The position numbers were made by a program, and so were the translations under genes. Shown here one piece after another: positions 34,274-45,645 of a stretch of 64,000 nt of DNA. Source of the stretch: Liquidambar formosana (taxonomy: Eukaryota > Streptophyta > Magnoliopsida > Saxifragales > Altingiaceae); NCBI GenBank assembly GCA_039720395.1, contig CM077822.1:24077267-24141266 (forward strand), given 5' to 3'. How positions within the stretch are numbered: the stretch's first letter is position 1; every line of letters starts with the position of its first letter. The notes under the pieces were generated by a model, which searched no databases, was not told where the DNA came from, and saw only the letters and a program-made list of their open reading frames with translations.

Positions 34274-35508
34274 TCTATTACGTATTATAATTAAGAGTTG
34301 TGCTGATGTCACAACTTTGCTACGTGGGATCTTAAAATGCCTTCCCTCTAAAACCCTCTCCTCTCCTTAACCATGGGCCCACCAATGTCTATGACCCTCC
34401 TTTTGCTAATGTCTTTCATTTTAAAATTTAAAAAGTCACCTTCACCTAATTGAAAAAAAAAAAAGAAAGACAAATACCTATTAGAGTTGTGCTGATGTCA
34501 CAACTTTGCTACGTGGGATCTTAAAATGCCTTCCCTCTAAAACACTCTCCTCTCCTTAACCATGGGCCCACCAACGTCTATGACCCTCCTTTTGCTGATG
34601 TCTTTCATTTTAAAATTTAAAAATTACCTATTATAATTAAGAGTTGTGCTGATGTCACAACTTTGTTACGTGGGATCTTAAAATGCCTTCCCTCTAAAAC
34701 CCTCTCCTCTCCTTAACCATGGGTCCACCAACGTCTATGACCCTCCTTTTGCTGATGTCTTTCATTTTAAAATTTAAAAAGCCACCTTCACCTAATTGAA
34801 AATTAAAAAAAAAAAAAATTTTAAAAATAAGGGAGTAAACCATTGATTGATTGATTGATTGATTGAAGAGGTGGGAGATGGAAAGAGGAACAGGACGGGG
34901 ATAGGGTAGGGAGTATTTCAAACCTCCTTCTTTCCTTTTCTCTCCCACATTTTATTCTCCTCTCACCTTTAGATTTTTTTTTTTCCTCTTCCGTTTTTGA
35001 TTTCGTTCAGCAAGTTCTTATTCCGTTTTTAATTTAGGCATTTCCTTTAACTATTTTTGTTTACTTATTTTCATTCTCTTTTGTATAGCAAGGTTTTCTT
35101 ATTTTCAGCCACTTCGAGTTGTTGTGTTGTAGAGCTTTCTGATATATTGATTTGGATCTTATTATTATTATTATTATTGTTATTGTTATTGTTATTATTA
35201 TTATTATTTTGGGTAGCTTGATTTGTTGCAAATGCCAAAAAACATGGTGTAGGTTGAAGTGGGCATATATATATGTTTCCTTTTTTTATTTTTATTTTTT
35301 ATAGGTGTTATAAAGAAGTTGGGTATAAGTAACAATCCTTAACTGTCTGAGGCAACTAATAAAAAGATGGACACACACTATTTCATAAGTAGGGATGGAG
35401 AGAGTTGAACCATACATAAAGACACGTTATCCTAAGTTCTGAATTACTAAACTACTGCTATCTTGATATTATTTGCGATTCCCGCACATCGCGCGGGTTT
35501 CTACTAGT
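34274..35508 (+). mobile_element. Non-autonomous Helitron-like element with triplicated 5' region
   Basis: The right end is CTAGT (35504-35508), preceded by the hairpin CCCGC-ACATCGC-GCGGG (35481-35497) as in plant Helitrons, and followed by T. The left end is placed at TCTATTACG (34274) after A, giving the A/T insertion context. Three direct copies of a ~150-bp 5' segment follow, described separately. No Rep or helicase frame is present. A (GATT)n tract lies at about 34840-34866, and a TTA/TTG trinucleotide tract at about 35160-35208. Confidence 0.65.
34290..34800 (+). repeat. Three direct copies of the Helitron 5' segment
   Basis: AGAGTTGTGCTGATGTCACA starts near 34294, 34483 and 34640. 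Each copy continues with a TTTG.TACGTGGGATC segment, CCTTCCCTCTAAAAC, CCATGGG and TGACCCTCCTTTTGCT. The first and third end with a CACCTTCACCTAATTGAA segment and an A-run; the second stops short of it. Copies 1 and 3 share the TATTATAATTAAGAG start that lies next to the presumed element terminus. Confidence 0.85.
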
Positions 35509-35981
35509 TTTGAAAACAATTAAGTCTAAGTTAATAACAAATTTTGAAGTCGAGTGGCATATCTCTTGTTAGTGTAGACTCGGTCCGACCAGAAAAGCTG
35601 AGTTTGTTCCATTTCATTCTTGAGCACAATTCCGATTCCATTACAAGAATCTGTCTTGTGATATATAGATTTTAGATGTAGTGAATCCGCATTATCATGA
35701 AACTGCAGATGATGGTGAGGGCTTGAGTACTGTATTAGTCCTTCGTCTAAGTGGTAAGGTTGACCCTGGGGTGCGACGTCCGTCATCAGCCTTCGAGTAA
35801 GCCTGCAAAATAAGGCTCGCATACATATTTGCCTGTGTAAATTTGTGGTTTAAAAGGTCTTTCTCCTCATTTTATTCAACCTTTTCCACACATGAAGGCT
35901 AGGACTCACGTACACTTCCTATCCATTTTAGTGCTTGATCACATCCGAGTCTATGCCAAAAGGTAAATATGAATTAGCACC

Positions 35982-35982
<1 letters not shown>
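35509..35982. other. Intergenic, no gene recognised
   Basis: A 98-codon minus-strand frame (35526-35822) has no domain I recognise. The stretch ends in a (TA)n tract at about 35983-36012, which leads into the next repeat. Confidence 0.6.
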
Positions 35983-36012
<30 letters not shown>

Positions 36013-36016
<4 letters not shown>

Positions 36017-36925
36017 GTGAATTAATTTCATATCCATGCACATAAAAAGTGAGAAATCCAAAAAATGTCCCATATTGAAAATACATGAAGGCTGGGCCAG
36101 GCGGTGGAGGACTGGAGGGTCCTTGTACATAAGCCACCAAAAAAAGGCAAAAACGGGTTTTGAATCCACGACCAAGTTCCCCAACCCACCAATGAAATTG
36201 TAGCTTGACCCATGAAAAAAGCTAATTAATTGATGTGTCCTTGGGAGCATCAATCAATCTATTGTCATCACAGCCTGGCAGTTCACGACTTGAAGTATAT
36301 TTTATGCGGACTGGAACATCACCCACGCCGTGGTCCGATTTGGGTGGTCCAATATGCATTCCAAATATCACCTTGATCAGATAGTGATAGTGATAGTGAT
36401 CTCATCCATATACTCTCTCTCACACACATATATATAAATTTTAAAAATAAATAAATAAATTTAAAAAAATATATGTATATGTATGTAAATGTGAATTAAT
36501 TTCATATCCATGCACATAAAAAGTGAGAAATCCAAAAAATGTCCCATATTGAAAATACATAAGGCTGGGCCAGGCGGTGGAGAACTGGAAGGTCCTTGTA
36601 CATAAGCCACCAAGAGAGGAAAAAACGAGTTTTGAATCCACAACCAAGTTCCCCAAACCACCAATGAAATTGTAGCTTGACCCATGAAGAAAGCTAATTA
36701 ATTGGCGTGTCCTATGGGAGCATCGATCAATCTATTGTTATCATAGCCTGCAGTTCAAGACTTGAAGTATATTTTACGCGAACTGGAACATCACCCACGC
36801 CGTGGTCCAATTTGGGTGGTCCATTATGCATTCCAAATATCACCTTGATCAGATGGTCATAGTGATCTCATCCATATAATCTCTCTCACACACACATATA
36901 TATAAATTTTAAAAATAAATAAATT
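36013..36925. repeat. Dispersed ~430-bp repeat, copies 2 and 3 in tandem
   Basis: AAATGTGAATTAATTTC starts at 36013 and 36487, a 474-bp period. Both units share the landmarks of copy 1 at 6797 and end in CTCTCTCACACACA plus a TATATATAAATTTTAAAAAT segment. No protein similarity was recognised in either direction. Confidence 0.85.
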
Positions 36926-37142
36926 TTTTTAAGGTCAACTTGTATTCTTTTTATTTTTACATCAAGTGGCATTTTATCATTGTAATGCATAATTGGAAAG
37001 TTTTAAAAAAAAAAATAGCGGTAGTTTTCGATGACATGGCAATACATTTAATGAATTGCCTTAATATGTGTAGTCAAAGTGATTAAATAAAGGATAAGTT
37101 ACGTACATTTACACTTCCTCTAGTATTCGACAATTGCAAATA

Positions 37143-37555
37143 GAGTGAGACTATTGCCACCACATAAAGTACTCAAAGTCCCCCATTAATTTATGCTTTT
37201 TGAGATTTTATGAAAAATATAAAAGGTTTTTATGAAAACTAATAGTATTGTTCACTAGAAAACATCATTCTGAACAACTTTGTAGAAGAAATTTTTTCCA
37301 AAATCTATCATTTAAGTAGACTTTTTGGCCATTTACAATCTCTATTTCATTTTTCATGAAAAATTGCCAAAAGTCTACTTAAATGATAGATTTTGGAAAA
37401 ACTCTATTCTACAAAGTTGTCTAGAATGATGTTTTCTAATAGATTATGTGATTAGTTTTCATAAATTTTTTTTTTTTGTATTTTTCATAAAACCTTAAAG
37501 ATGTAAATTAAGTGGGGGGCTTAGAGTATTTTATGTGGTGGCAATAGCCTGACCG
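37143..37555. mobile_element. MULE-type MITE, copy C (413 bp)
   Basis: Ends GAGTGAGACTATTGCC and, on the reverse complement, CGGTCAGGCTATTGCC. Flanking 9-mers are TTGCAAATA (37134-37142) and TTGCAGATA (37556-37564), matching at 8 of 9 positions. The arms pair over almost the whole length. Confidence 0.85.
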
Positions 37556-37564
37556 TTGCAGATA

Positions 37565-38687
37565 TATTTCCTCTCATATCTGAAATTGCGTTGCCACCTC
37601 TTACTTTACAAAATAAACTACAGGGACACACGTCCCTTTATCTACCATCTATCGTTAATAACTCCGTCCAAGTTAAGTGATATTAGCCTTAGTTTTTCTC
37701 AAAATACCAAAATTACCCTTAGATTAAAAAAACAATAGTAATAAAACATCAAGTGCAATAATTTTTCCTTTTAATAGAAACATGAACATAAAATAAAAAA
37801 ATTTCTTTTCTATTCCATAATTTTTTAGGCAACCAAACACAAAGTGCGTGAGAGAGTACAGTGAATCTCCCCCAAAATTTAAAACTCATTTATTTATCAA
37901 AAAGACATAATAAATTTTTTTTTTTTTTAAAAGACCCAAAATTTCTCTTTTATTCTCCTTAGTTCTTACTCCTATATATTATCAGCTTTGGCTCCCTACT
38001 TTATGTTTTGCCTGATTTTCAAACATTGCGTTTTGTTTAGGTGGAATTAAAAATAAAAATAAAAATAAAAATAAGAACATATTTAACTTTAAAAGTGTCA
38101 CGCGTAATTGTCAGATATAAATGGGATGTAATGGTAACTTACCCTTAAAAAAATTAGGGCAGATGGAATAATAAAAACAAAAAACAAAAAACAAAACAAA
38201 TCAAAGAAAGAACAAATAAATAAAATTAAAGATGATGAAAAGTCGTCGCGAAAATCGTCAGCGAAAAGATTATGAAAAGTCATCGCCAAAAGATGATGAA
38301 AAGTCGTTGTGAAAAGATGATGTGGGCATTGCACCCAAGTCTATGTTTTGCATGATCTCCATAAAAATAATTAAAAATAAGAACATATGTAAATGTGACG
38401 TTTTATTATAGATATTTATGTTATTTTATTTGTATTGTTAACACTGTTAAACAGATGAGGTGTAATTATCATATCTCAAATGAGATGTAAATGTAAATTT
38501 ACCCTTAAATAAAATAGGACAGAGTAATAAAATATTTTAAAAAAATCAAAAAGAAAGAATAAATAAATAAAAATTGATGAAAAGTGGTCGCGAAAAGATG
38601 AGGAACTGCATCAAATTGGTCTTTCCTTGGGAGTTCGCAGTCCCTACAAAAGGAGCTGCTTCACAGGAAGTCCCGTACAGGAAAACC
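37565..38687 (+). promoter_or_regulatory. Upstream region of the WAK-like gene with short repeats
   Basis: AT-rich sequence containing a diverged duplication (about 38040-38330 and 38360-38600). Shared words are TTACCCTTAAA, an AGGGCAGA or AGGACAGA word and a run of AAATAAATAAA. A minisatellite of GATGATGAAAAGTCGTCG-like words lies at about 38230-38322. No definite TATA box was assigned. A further in-frame ATG at 38598 would add 30 residues before the chosen start. Confidence 0.45.
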
Positions 38688-41600
38688 ATGGGCATAACAC
38701 ACAAAATGCTTGTGCAACTCATGCTACTGGTTGGGTTGGTGCTAGCAACCACCGTTGCACCAACAGCAGCTCAAGTCAAGCTCGGCTGCCCCGAACGATG
38801 CGGGAACGTGAGTATCCCTTATCCATTCGGCACCAAGGATGGCTGTTACCTGAATAAAAGTTTCCTCATCACTTGCAACCACTCTTACAACCCTCCCAAA
38901 GCATTTTTGCGGGGCAGCAACATCAACGTCACCGGCATATCACTTCAAGGTCAGGTGTACTCCCTCATATATATAGCCCGCGATTGTTACTATAAGAATG
39001 GTACGGAGGCATCGGACAATGTCCAAAAACCATCGCTTACTTTGTCTGCATTCACCATCTCTGATACTCTAAACAAGTTCGTTGCGGTGGGCTGTGACAC
39101 TTATACCTTTCTCGAAGGTTACCAAATTGATGGGACCAGGTACGCCATCGGGTGCATCTCCATGTGTAACAACTTGGCTTATGTCAACGACTCTTGCTCC
39201 GGCACTGGCTGTTGCGAGGTCTCCATCCCTAAACGACTTCGGAATATTAATATAACATTGCAAAGCTATTACAATCATTCATCCATATGGGCCTTCAATC
39301 CCTGCAGCTATGCCTTTGTTGTCGAAGAGAAAAAGTTCCATTTTTCCCCCACATATTTGACGGATTTGCGCAACCAAGAAAGGCTTCCGATAGTGCTTGA
39401 TTGGGCTGTTGGGAATGAGACATGCGAAGTGGCTCGAAAGAATGAGACGAGTTTCGCGTGTAAAGGAAATAGCACGTGCCATCAAAACGACAACGGGGCG
39501 GGTTATCGTTGCCAGTGCTTGGATGGTTACCAAGGGAACCCTTATCTTAATGGTTGCCAAGGTAAATTCATTTCATTCTTCTTTGTGTCCGATTATGCCT
39601 AGCTACGATTGTATTACTCACAAGTGCCTAAATTTTTTATGTGGGATGCATTTTTTTTTTTTTCTTTTTCTCACTTTAAATCATTTCCAGACATTGATGA
39701 GTGTACGGATTCTATCCTCAACAACTGTGAAAAGCCAGAATATTGCATCAACGAGGTGGGGAATTTTACTTGCAATTGCCCCAAGGGTTATCATGGGGAT
39801 GGTAAAAAAGACAGAGAAGGCTGTATTGAGAATCGACTTCAAGTGATTCAGGTTGCCATTGGTAAGTGTATTTACACCATTCTACCTTTGAGTAATGCTA
39901 TTGGTAAGTGTATTTACACCATTCTACCTTTGAGTAATGCTAGGCTTCTTAAAAGTCTAACTTTTTTTTAATAGGAAAATGCTAACAGTCCGGATCATTT
40001 GTCTAAATCTATTTGCTCAATTGAGATAGCAACTGCATGATCTAGCATGTAATATCAACTCATTATAAATATATATTTTTCTTAATAAAATTTATAAGTA
40101 ATTTAAATGAGTGTCTTATCAGTTGAGCAAATAAATTAGAACAACATATTCAATCTAATTGATTGTTGAGCTAGACTAGCTACGAAGAAAGTTAAAAGAT
40201 CTTTGGAGCTATAAAAGACGGTTACTAACTCACTTCTTTTAAGGATTACCATGCCGACTAGCAATGGAGTTACCAGGTAATTAACTCAGTGAGTCGTCAA
40301 TAAGACCCAAAGGAAATTTCAGTTTTCTTGGAATCTTGGGGTATAGAATATGGGAAAAAGCAGTTCAAACAAAGAAAAGGAAAACCTTTTTAATCCATAT
40401 CAAAAAGACAAAAAGACTATAGAAAGTAGATACATAGGAAAATAGCTTTTTAAATTAATGATTAATGGATTCCATTTTGCTTTAAATTAATTTAATGAAA
40501 TGAACCATAGCAAGGAAAGGAAATTGAATGAAAGGAATGGCGCCTTCATGTTTTGTGAAATTTTTATCTCTATGTAGCATTACTAGCATGAAAAAAAACC
40601 CACTTATCTTGCCTGTGGTGTTCTGTGGCTGGTACACATCTACTCATATCACTCAGCAAAATTGCTACATTTTATTTTTTGCTAATAATAGCAAAACTCC
40701 TCCTATATGTATATGTGTACGTGCAGTCCCAATCAAATTAACAAAGTCTTGATATAAGTTATACCAGTATTACGCATTAGATATTGCATGTACGTCATAC
40801 AGTAACCCAATGTACCCTATAATGTACTTACTCATGCACGACATATAACCCCCAATGTGGGTGCTGATATAAGTTAATTATATGAGTACGTGCTCACCTG
40901 ATCACCATCTTATATGTGTGTATATAATGTCTCAACTTATTTCAAATGCAGGTAGTGGCATATGTGCTCTAGTTGTGCTTGTACTTAGCTGGTGGTTGTA
41001 CTTTGGAATTAAGAAGACAAAGCTAATCAAGCTTAAAGAGAAGTTCTTTCAACAGAATGGCGGTGCAATGTTACAATTAGAACTCTCAAGGCGAGACATA
41101 TCTAATGGTTCAGCCAAAATCTTTACTTCAGAAGAGCTCGAGAAGGCTACCAATAACTATGATGAGTGTAGGATCGTTGGCCGAGGTGGCTATGGAACGG
41201 TGTATAAAGGATTTTTAGCAGATAACAGCACAGTTGCCATCAAGAAGTCCAAAATTGTTGATCAAAGCCAAATTGAGCAATTCATTAATGAGGTGCTTGT
41301 ACTTTCCCAAATCAACCATAGGAATGTTGTTAGGCTATTGGGTTGTTGTTTGGAGACAGAAGTCTCATTGCTAGTTTACGAATTTGTTACTAATGGTACT
41401 CTTTTTGACCACATCCATGATAAAAACATCGCATCCTCCTTTTCTTGGGAAACTAGTCTAAAGATAGCCACGGAAGCCGCGGGAGTGTTGTCATATTTGC
41501 ATTCTGCAGCTTCTACACCAATCATTCATAGAGATGTTAAATCTGCAAATATTCTCTTAGATGATAATTATACGGCAAAAGTTTCAGACTTTGGAGCATC

Positions 41601-42150
41601 AAGGTTGGTTCCAGTTGATCAAACTCAATTATCGACATTGGTGCAAGGAACTCTCGGATACTTAGACCCTGAGTACTTGCATACAAGCCAATTAACTGAA
41701 AAAAGCGATGTGTATAGCTTTGGAGTTGTCCTTGTGGAGCTATTAACCGGAAAGAAGGCCCTTTGTTTCGACAGGCCCGAGGAAGAAAGAAGTCTAGCTA
41801 TGTATTTTCTTTCTTCTTTGGAAAAAAATCTCTTGTTCCAAGTTGTTGAGAATTGCATAGTGAATGAGGGAAATACTGTGCAGATTAAAGAAGTGGCTAA
41901 TCTTGCAAAAAGGTGCTTAAGAGTAAAAGGTGAAGAGAGGCCCACTATGAAGGAAGTAGCAGCAGAATTGGAGGGACTGAAAATGAAAGAAATACATCCA
42001 TGGGTTAACATTGAATTGAATTTGCAAGAAACAGAGTACTTGCTTGGTGAATCGTCAAACAATTTCAATCATGGTGATGGTGGTAATTCGACTGGTGGGT
42101 ATGATAGTATAAGGAACCATGTACTATTACCAGTTAGTGATGGGAGATGA
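38688..42150 (+). CDS. Wall-associated-kinase-like receptor protein kinase (3 exons, ~747 aa)
   Basis: Exons 38688-39561, 39691-39861 and 40952-42150, all with GT-AG borders and compatible phases. Start ATG 38688 lies in ACCATGG and gives a signal peptide ([16 protein letters not shown]). The extracellular part has a GUB_WAK pectin-binding-type domain ([15 protein letters not shown]) and two EGF modules; the second, in exon 2, is the calcium-binding type (DIDECTDS). A membrane segment lies at residues ~350-366. The cytosolic Ser/Thr kinase is complete: glycine loop [11 protein letters not shown], lysine VAIKKS, catalytic [14 protein letters not shown] and [13 protein letters not shown]-type kinases sit at the plasma membrane and sense cell-wall pectin or fragments of it. 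No stop or frameshift was found. A 42-bp duplication repeats the exon 2 donor. Confidence 0.92.
39858..39941 (+). repeat. Perfect 42-bp tandem duplication over the exon 2 splice donor of the WAK-like gene
   Basis: The unit beginning ATTGGTAAGTGTATTTACAC occurs at 39858-39899 and again at 39900-39941. Each copy contains the donor G^GTAAGTG (GT at 39862 and 39904). Because 42 is a multiple of 3 and the first unit contains no stop in this frame, use of the second donor would keep the reading frame and add 14 residues just before the membrane segment. Confidence 0.9.
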
Positions 42151-43211
42151 TTATTTTATGTTCGATGTTACTGCTTACTCTACTCATATTTTGTGTTTGT
42201 TTTTCACTAGTTTCGTATAATATGTCTCTTCCTTAAGGGAAAATGTTTATGGGAGATTGTGGTTTCAACTCCTAGCTTCCTAAGTATGTTACGTATATAA
42301 AAAAATGATTATGAGAAAGGGGATGGACTAACGCCCCATTGTGTAATCCAATAATTGCCCATTTGGGCTCTCCTATGAATCAAATAAATAATTAAAAGCA
42401 AAGCTTTGTTTGTTGTCTCTTCTTATCTACACTTATTAATTTGGGTAAATTACAGAAAACCCCCTGAAGAATGGGGGTCAGCAGATAACCTCCCTTATAT
42501 TTTAATTTTGTCAATGTGTCCCTATTTCAATTGGAAGACAAAACCAATCGGTGACGGCTAGCCAATTGGCCATGATGCCGGTGATGGTTCTGGCAATATT
42601 AGGAAACATGGATCCATTAATGGTATCACGTGCATAGCCACGTGATTAATTTTCGTCAAATTTCATCAACGGCGAGTGACGATGGGGTACATTGACAAAA
42701 ATTAAAACATAAGAGAGGCACATTGACAAAACTAAAGCATAAGGGGGGTAATCTACCGAACCCCCCCCCCCCCCTACTCTAGGAGGGTTATCTGCAATTT
42801 ACCCTATTAATTTTACACAAATCACCTGTAACAATTTACACAAGTTTCAAGTTTTTGTCTTTCTTTAAATAAAAGAGTAATTTAAAATACTAGATGTAGG
42901 TGGATAAAGTAATTATTCTCTCTTCAATAACCACTCGCCCTTTAGTTCTCTTCTATAACCAATTTTTAAAATCTCAAACTCAAATTACTAGTAATATTTG
43001 TAAAGGTGAATATCATATCTAAAATATCCATCAAGAAAAGAATGTCATCTAAAAAATCCATAGATTAATTTTCCAATCAGCTACATCTAAATAATGTGAA
43101 ACTATATTAAAAAAGAGCAAAATCTTAACTCCTATCCAACTCTATATATTAGAAAAATGGATTTTTTGGACTAAAATGTCCCCCTCACAATTATTTGTTT
43201 ATTTTTTTCTT
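42151..43211. other. 3' flank of the WAK-like gene, no gene recognised
   Basis: Contains a possible 3' UTR and AT-rich spacer. A C-run lies at about 42762-42774. Two similar words about free-standing 'cattgacaaaa' and 'aagrggg' stretches near 42690-42750 suggest a small duplication. No coding similarity recognised. Confidence 0.5.
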
Positions 43212-43638
43212 GGAGGAGGCTATTGTCACAAAAATTCCTAAGCATCCCCCATTAACTTGAAAATTTTCAAGGTTTTATGAAAATTTAAAAGGTTTTTATG
43301 AAAACTAGCCTCTTAATCTACTAGAAAACATCATTTTGAACAACTTTGTAAAATAAATTTTTTACAAAAATCTATCATTTAATTTGACTTTTTAGCAATT
43401 TACCATCTTAATTTGTTTCGTTTTTTCAAAAAATTTCATGAAAAATTGTCAAAAAGTCAACTTAGATAACAGATTTTGAAAAAGCTTTTTTCTACAGAAT
43501 TTATCAAAATGATATTTTCTAATAGATATCGGGTCCAGATTTCATGAAAACCTTTGATATTCTTCATAAAATCTTGAAAAGTTGAAAACATGTTGGGGTT
43601 GCTTAGGAATTTTTGTGGTGGCGACAATCTCAATCCCC
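43212..43638. mobile_element. MULE-type MITE, copy D (427 bp, more diverged)
   Basis: Ends GGAGGAGGCTATTGTC and, on the reverse complement, GGGGATTGAGATTGTC. Flanking 9-mers are TTTTTTCTT (43203-43211) and TTTTTTCTG (43639-43647), matching at 8 of 9 positions, although the low complexity weakens this evidence. Inner arms match the family. Confidence 0.7.
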
Positions 43639-43647
43639 TTTTTTCTG

Positions 43648-44245
43648 TTTTTTCTTTCTTTTTGTTTTCTTTTTTGTGTTAAATGACAAAATACCAAGAG
43701 AACTACTTTGACCTTTTTGTTGCAATAATAGGAAAATTGTTTGGGTCATTCTTTCGTCTTTGAAAAAAGAAAATGTGAAAGACAATTTAATCAAGAAAAT
43801 CCATTCTTCAACAGCAAAATGTCCAGTCTCCTCTCTCATTTATCATTTTTTTTTAGTTATATTTGTTGTTATTTTTAAAAGTTAAATGTTAGGAAACACA
43901 AACCCAACCATCAAGCCCAATCCTAATCAAACGAAAACCTTCAACCCAAAGAATCTAACAGAACTCACGGCTGTGGGCTGAGGTGCTTTGTATGAGGTTG
44001 TGGTTTATTTTGTTGGTGTTTGTTGTGGGGGTCTTCTGCTCAGCACTTTGCTAAGTTTTGTTCCCCAGGCTGTTTTGTTAGTGATTCGGGCTTGCTTTTT
44101 GTATTCCTAATATTTAGTTTGTGTTCCTAAGTTGTAAACTTTTTTATTGTCTTAATATATGAAATTGATTTTTGTTGATTAAAATATATAGATCAGAATT
44201 GTTCAGGTCAGTCCAAATTGATATACTATTATATCAAAAGTGTTC
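43648..44245. other. Intergenic, no gene recognised
   Basis: AT-rich sequence with no recognisable coding similarity. It leads into the minisatellite. Confidence 0.6.
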
Positions 44246-44700
44246 AATTTATGACCCCGTAGGTCCTGTAAGTAGGAAACTGTGTCACTGGAGACATAGC
44301 ATTGAAGACATGAAATGGACAATAACGCAATGACCTCTCAATTAATTTGGAGTCAATTTATGTCTCCATAGGTCCCATTAGTATGAAACCGTGTCACTGG
44401 AGACATGGCATTGAAGACACGAAATGGACAATAACGCAATCACCTCTCAACTAATTTGGAGTGAATTTATCACTCTGTAGGTCCCATTAGTATTAAACCG
44501 GGTCACTGGAGACACGAAATAGACAAAAACACAATGACCCATTGACTTTGGGGTCAATTTATGTCCCCGTAAATCCTATTAATATGAACCTGTGATGCAC
44601 GAAATGGACAATAGCATGACCGTTAACTTGGGATCAATGACTAACGCCACAAATTTATGATCCGTAGCCCCGTAGGTCCCATTAGTATTTAGTACTCTTC
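44246..44700. repeat. Minisatellite, five units of about 92-109 bp
   Basis: Units start with AATTTATG or AATTTATC at 44246, 44355, 44464, 44556 and about 44652, giving spacings of 109, 109, 92 and 96. Shared words are GTAGGTCCCATTAGTAT, GTGTCACTGGAGACA, ACGAAATGGACAATA and a CAATGACC-like word. The first two units are the most alike and the last are shortened. Confidence 0.85.
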
Positions 44701-45303
44701 GTCACCATGTAATTTACTAATGGTAGTTTCGGAGCCCTGAATGACTTGCGTTGCAGTGTCAGCTAGTTCTCTCCTCTCAATATTGGGCCATTGATTCACA
44801 AATTCATATCTTTGTTCACAGTGACCCCATCAATGCTCACCTTTCATTACCATTACCTGAGTAAGCTGGGGTAAGTTTTTTGCCCTTTTTTCCTCACCGC
44901 CTCTACCTGAGTAAGTTGCAGAAGGATAAGGAACAAAATCTTCTTTGAGTATAAATTAGCTACAGATACACTGGTTCAGTAACCCACGGCCACAAGGTCA
45001 AAACGATGTGTTTCGCTTTAGGTGCATGGGATTAAAAAACTTCATTTTAAAATTAGAACATACTCTGAAAGACTACAATTTATTGAGAGGGTATTTACGT
45101 CATTTCATCTATCCCGTTAACATCCATCATCTGTCAAGACAGGTAAGGGTGGCACTAGGATGTATCTGTAATTGGCAGATATTAGGGGTATAAATGTAAT
45201 TTACCCAACTGAAAATTATGATTAATTGAAACGTTTGGGAGAGCCACTCATCGTGATTTGAGATAAGAATAGCATACATTTTCCAGCCATGTGAGGCCCG
45301 CCA

Positions 45304-45645
45304 CCACGTACTGGCACCGTCTTAGACTCACAGACAAGAGTCAATGCATGTTATACTTATTCGGACTTTCAATTGCGTGTGAACCCCACCACCACTGGCC
45401 CCGTCTAGGGCTCTCTCTTTTTTAAGAAGAAAAGTCATTGCTTCTATCCCTTTCATCCTTACCTGTAGTGATTACCACGTACTGGCACCGTCTTAGACCC
45501 ACAGACAAGAGTCAATGCATGTTATACTTATTCGGACTTTCCATTGCGTGTGAACCCCACCACCACTGCCCCGTCTAGGGCTCTTTCTTTTTTAAGAAGA
45601 AAAGTCATTGCTTCTATCCCCTTCATCCTTACCTGTAGTGATTAC
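45304..45645. repeat. 171-bp tandem duplication
   Basis: CCACGTACTGGCACCGTC starts at 45304 and 45475, and the copies are nearly identical through CATCCTTACCTGTAGTGATTA. The second copy abuts the LINE RNase H relic. The few differences indicate a recent event. Confidence 0.9.

Noticed and set aside
36028..36253. Overlapping minus-strand frames in the 474-bp repeat
   Set aside because: The frames differ between copies and include translated TA repeats; they are not conserved as protein.
38574..38687. Upstream extension of the WAK-like reading frame
   Set aside because: The frame is open but the extension is repeat-derived and lacks signal-peptide character; the ATG at 38688 has ACCATGG context and is followed by a proper signal peptide.
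44246..44700. CRISPR-like array
   Set aside because: The spacing is regular but the units are contiguous repeats without unique spacers, in a plant nuclear context; it is a minisatellite.
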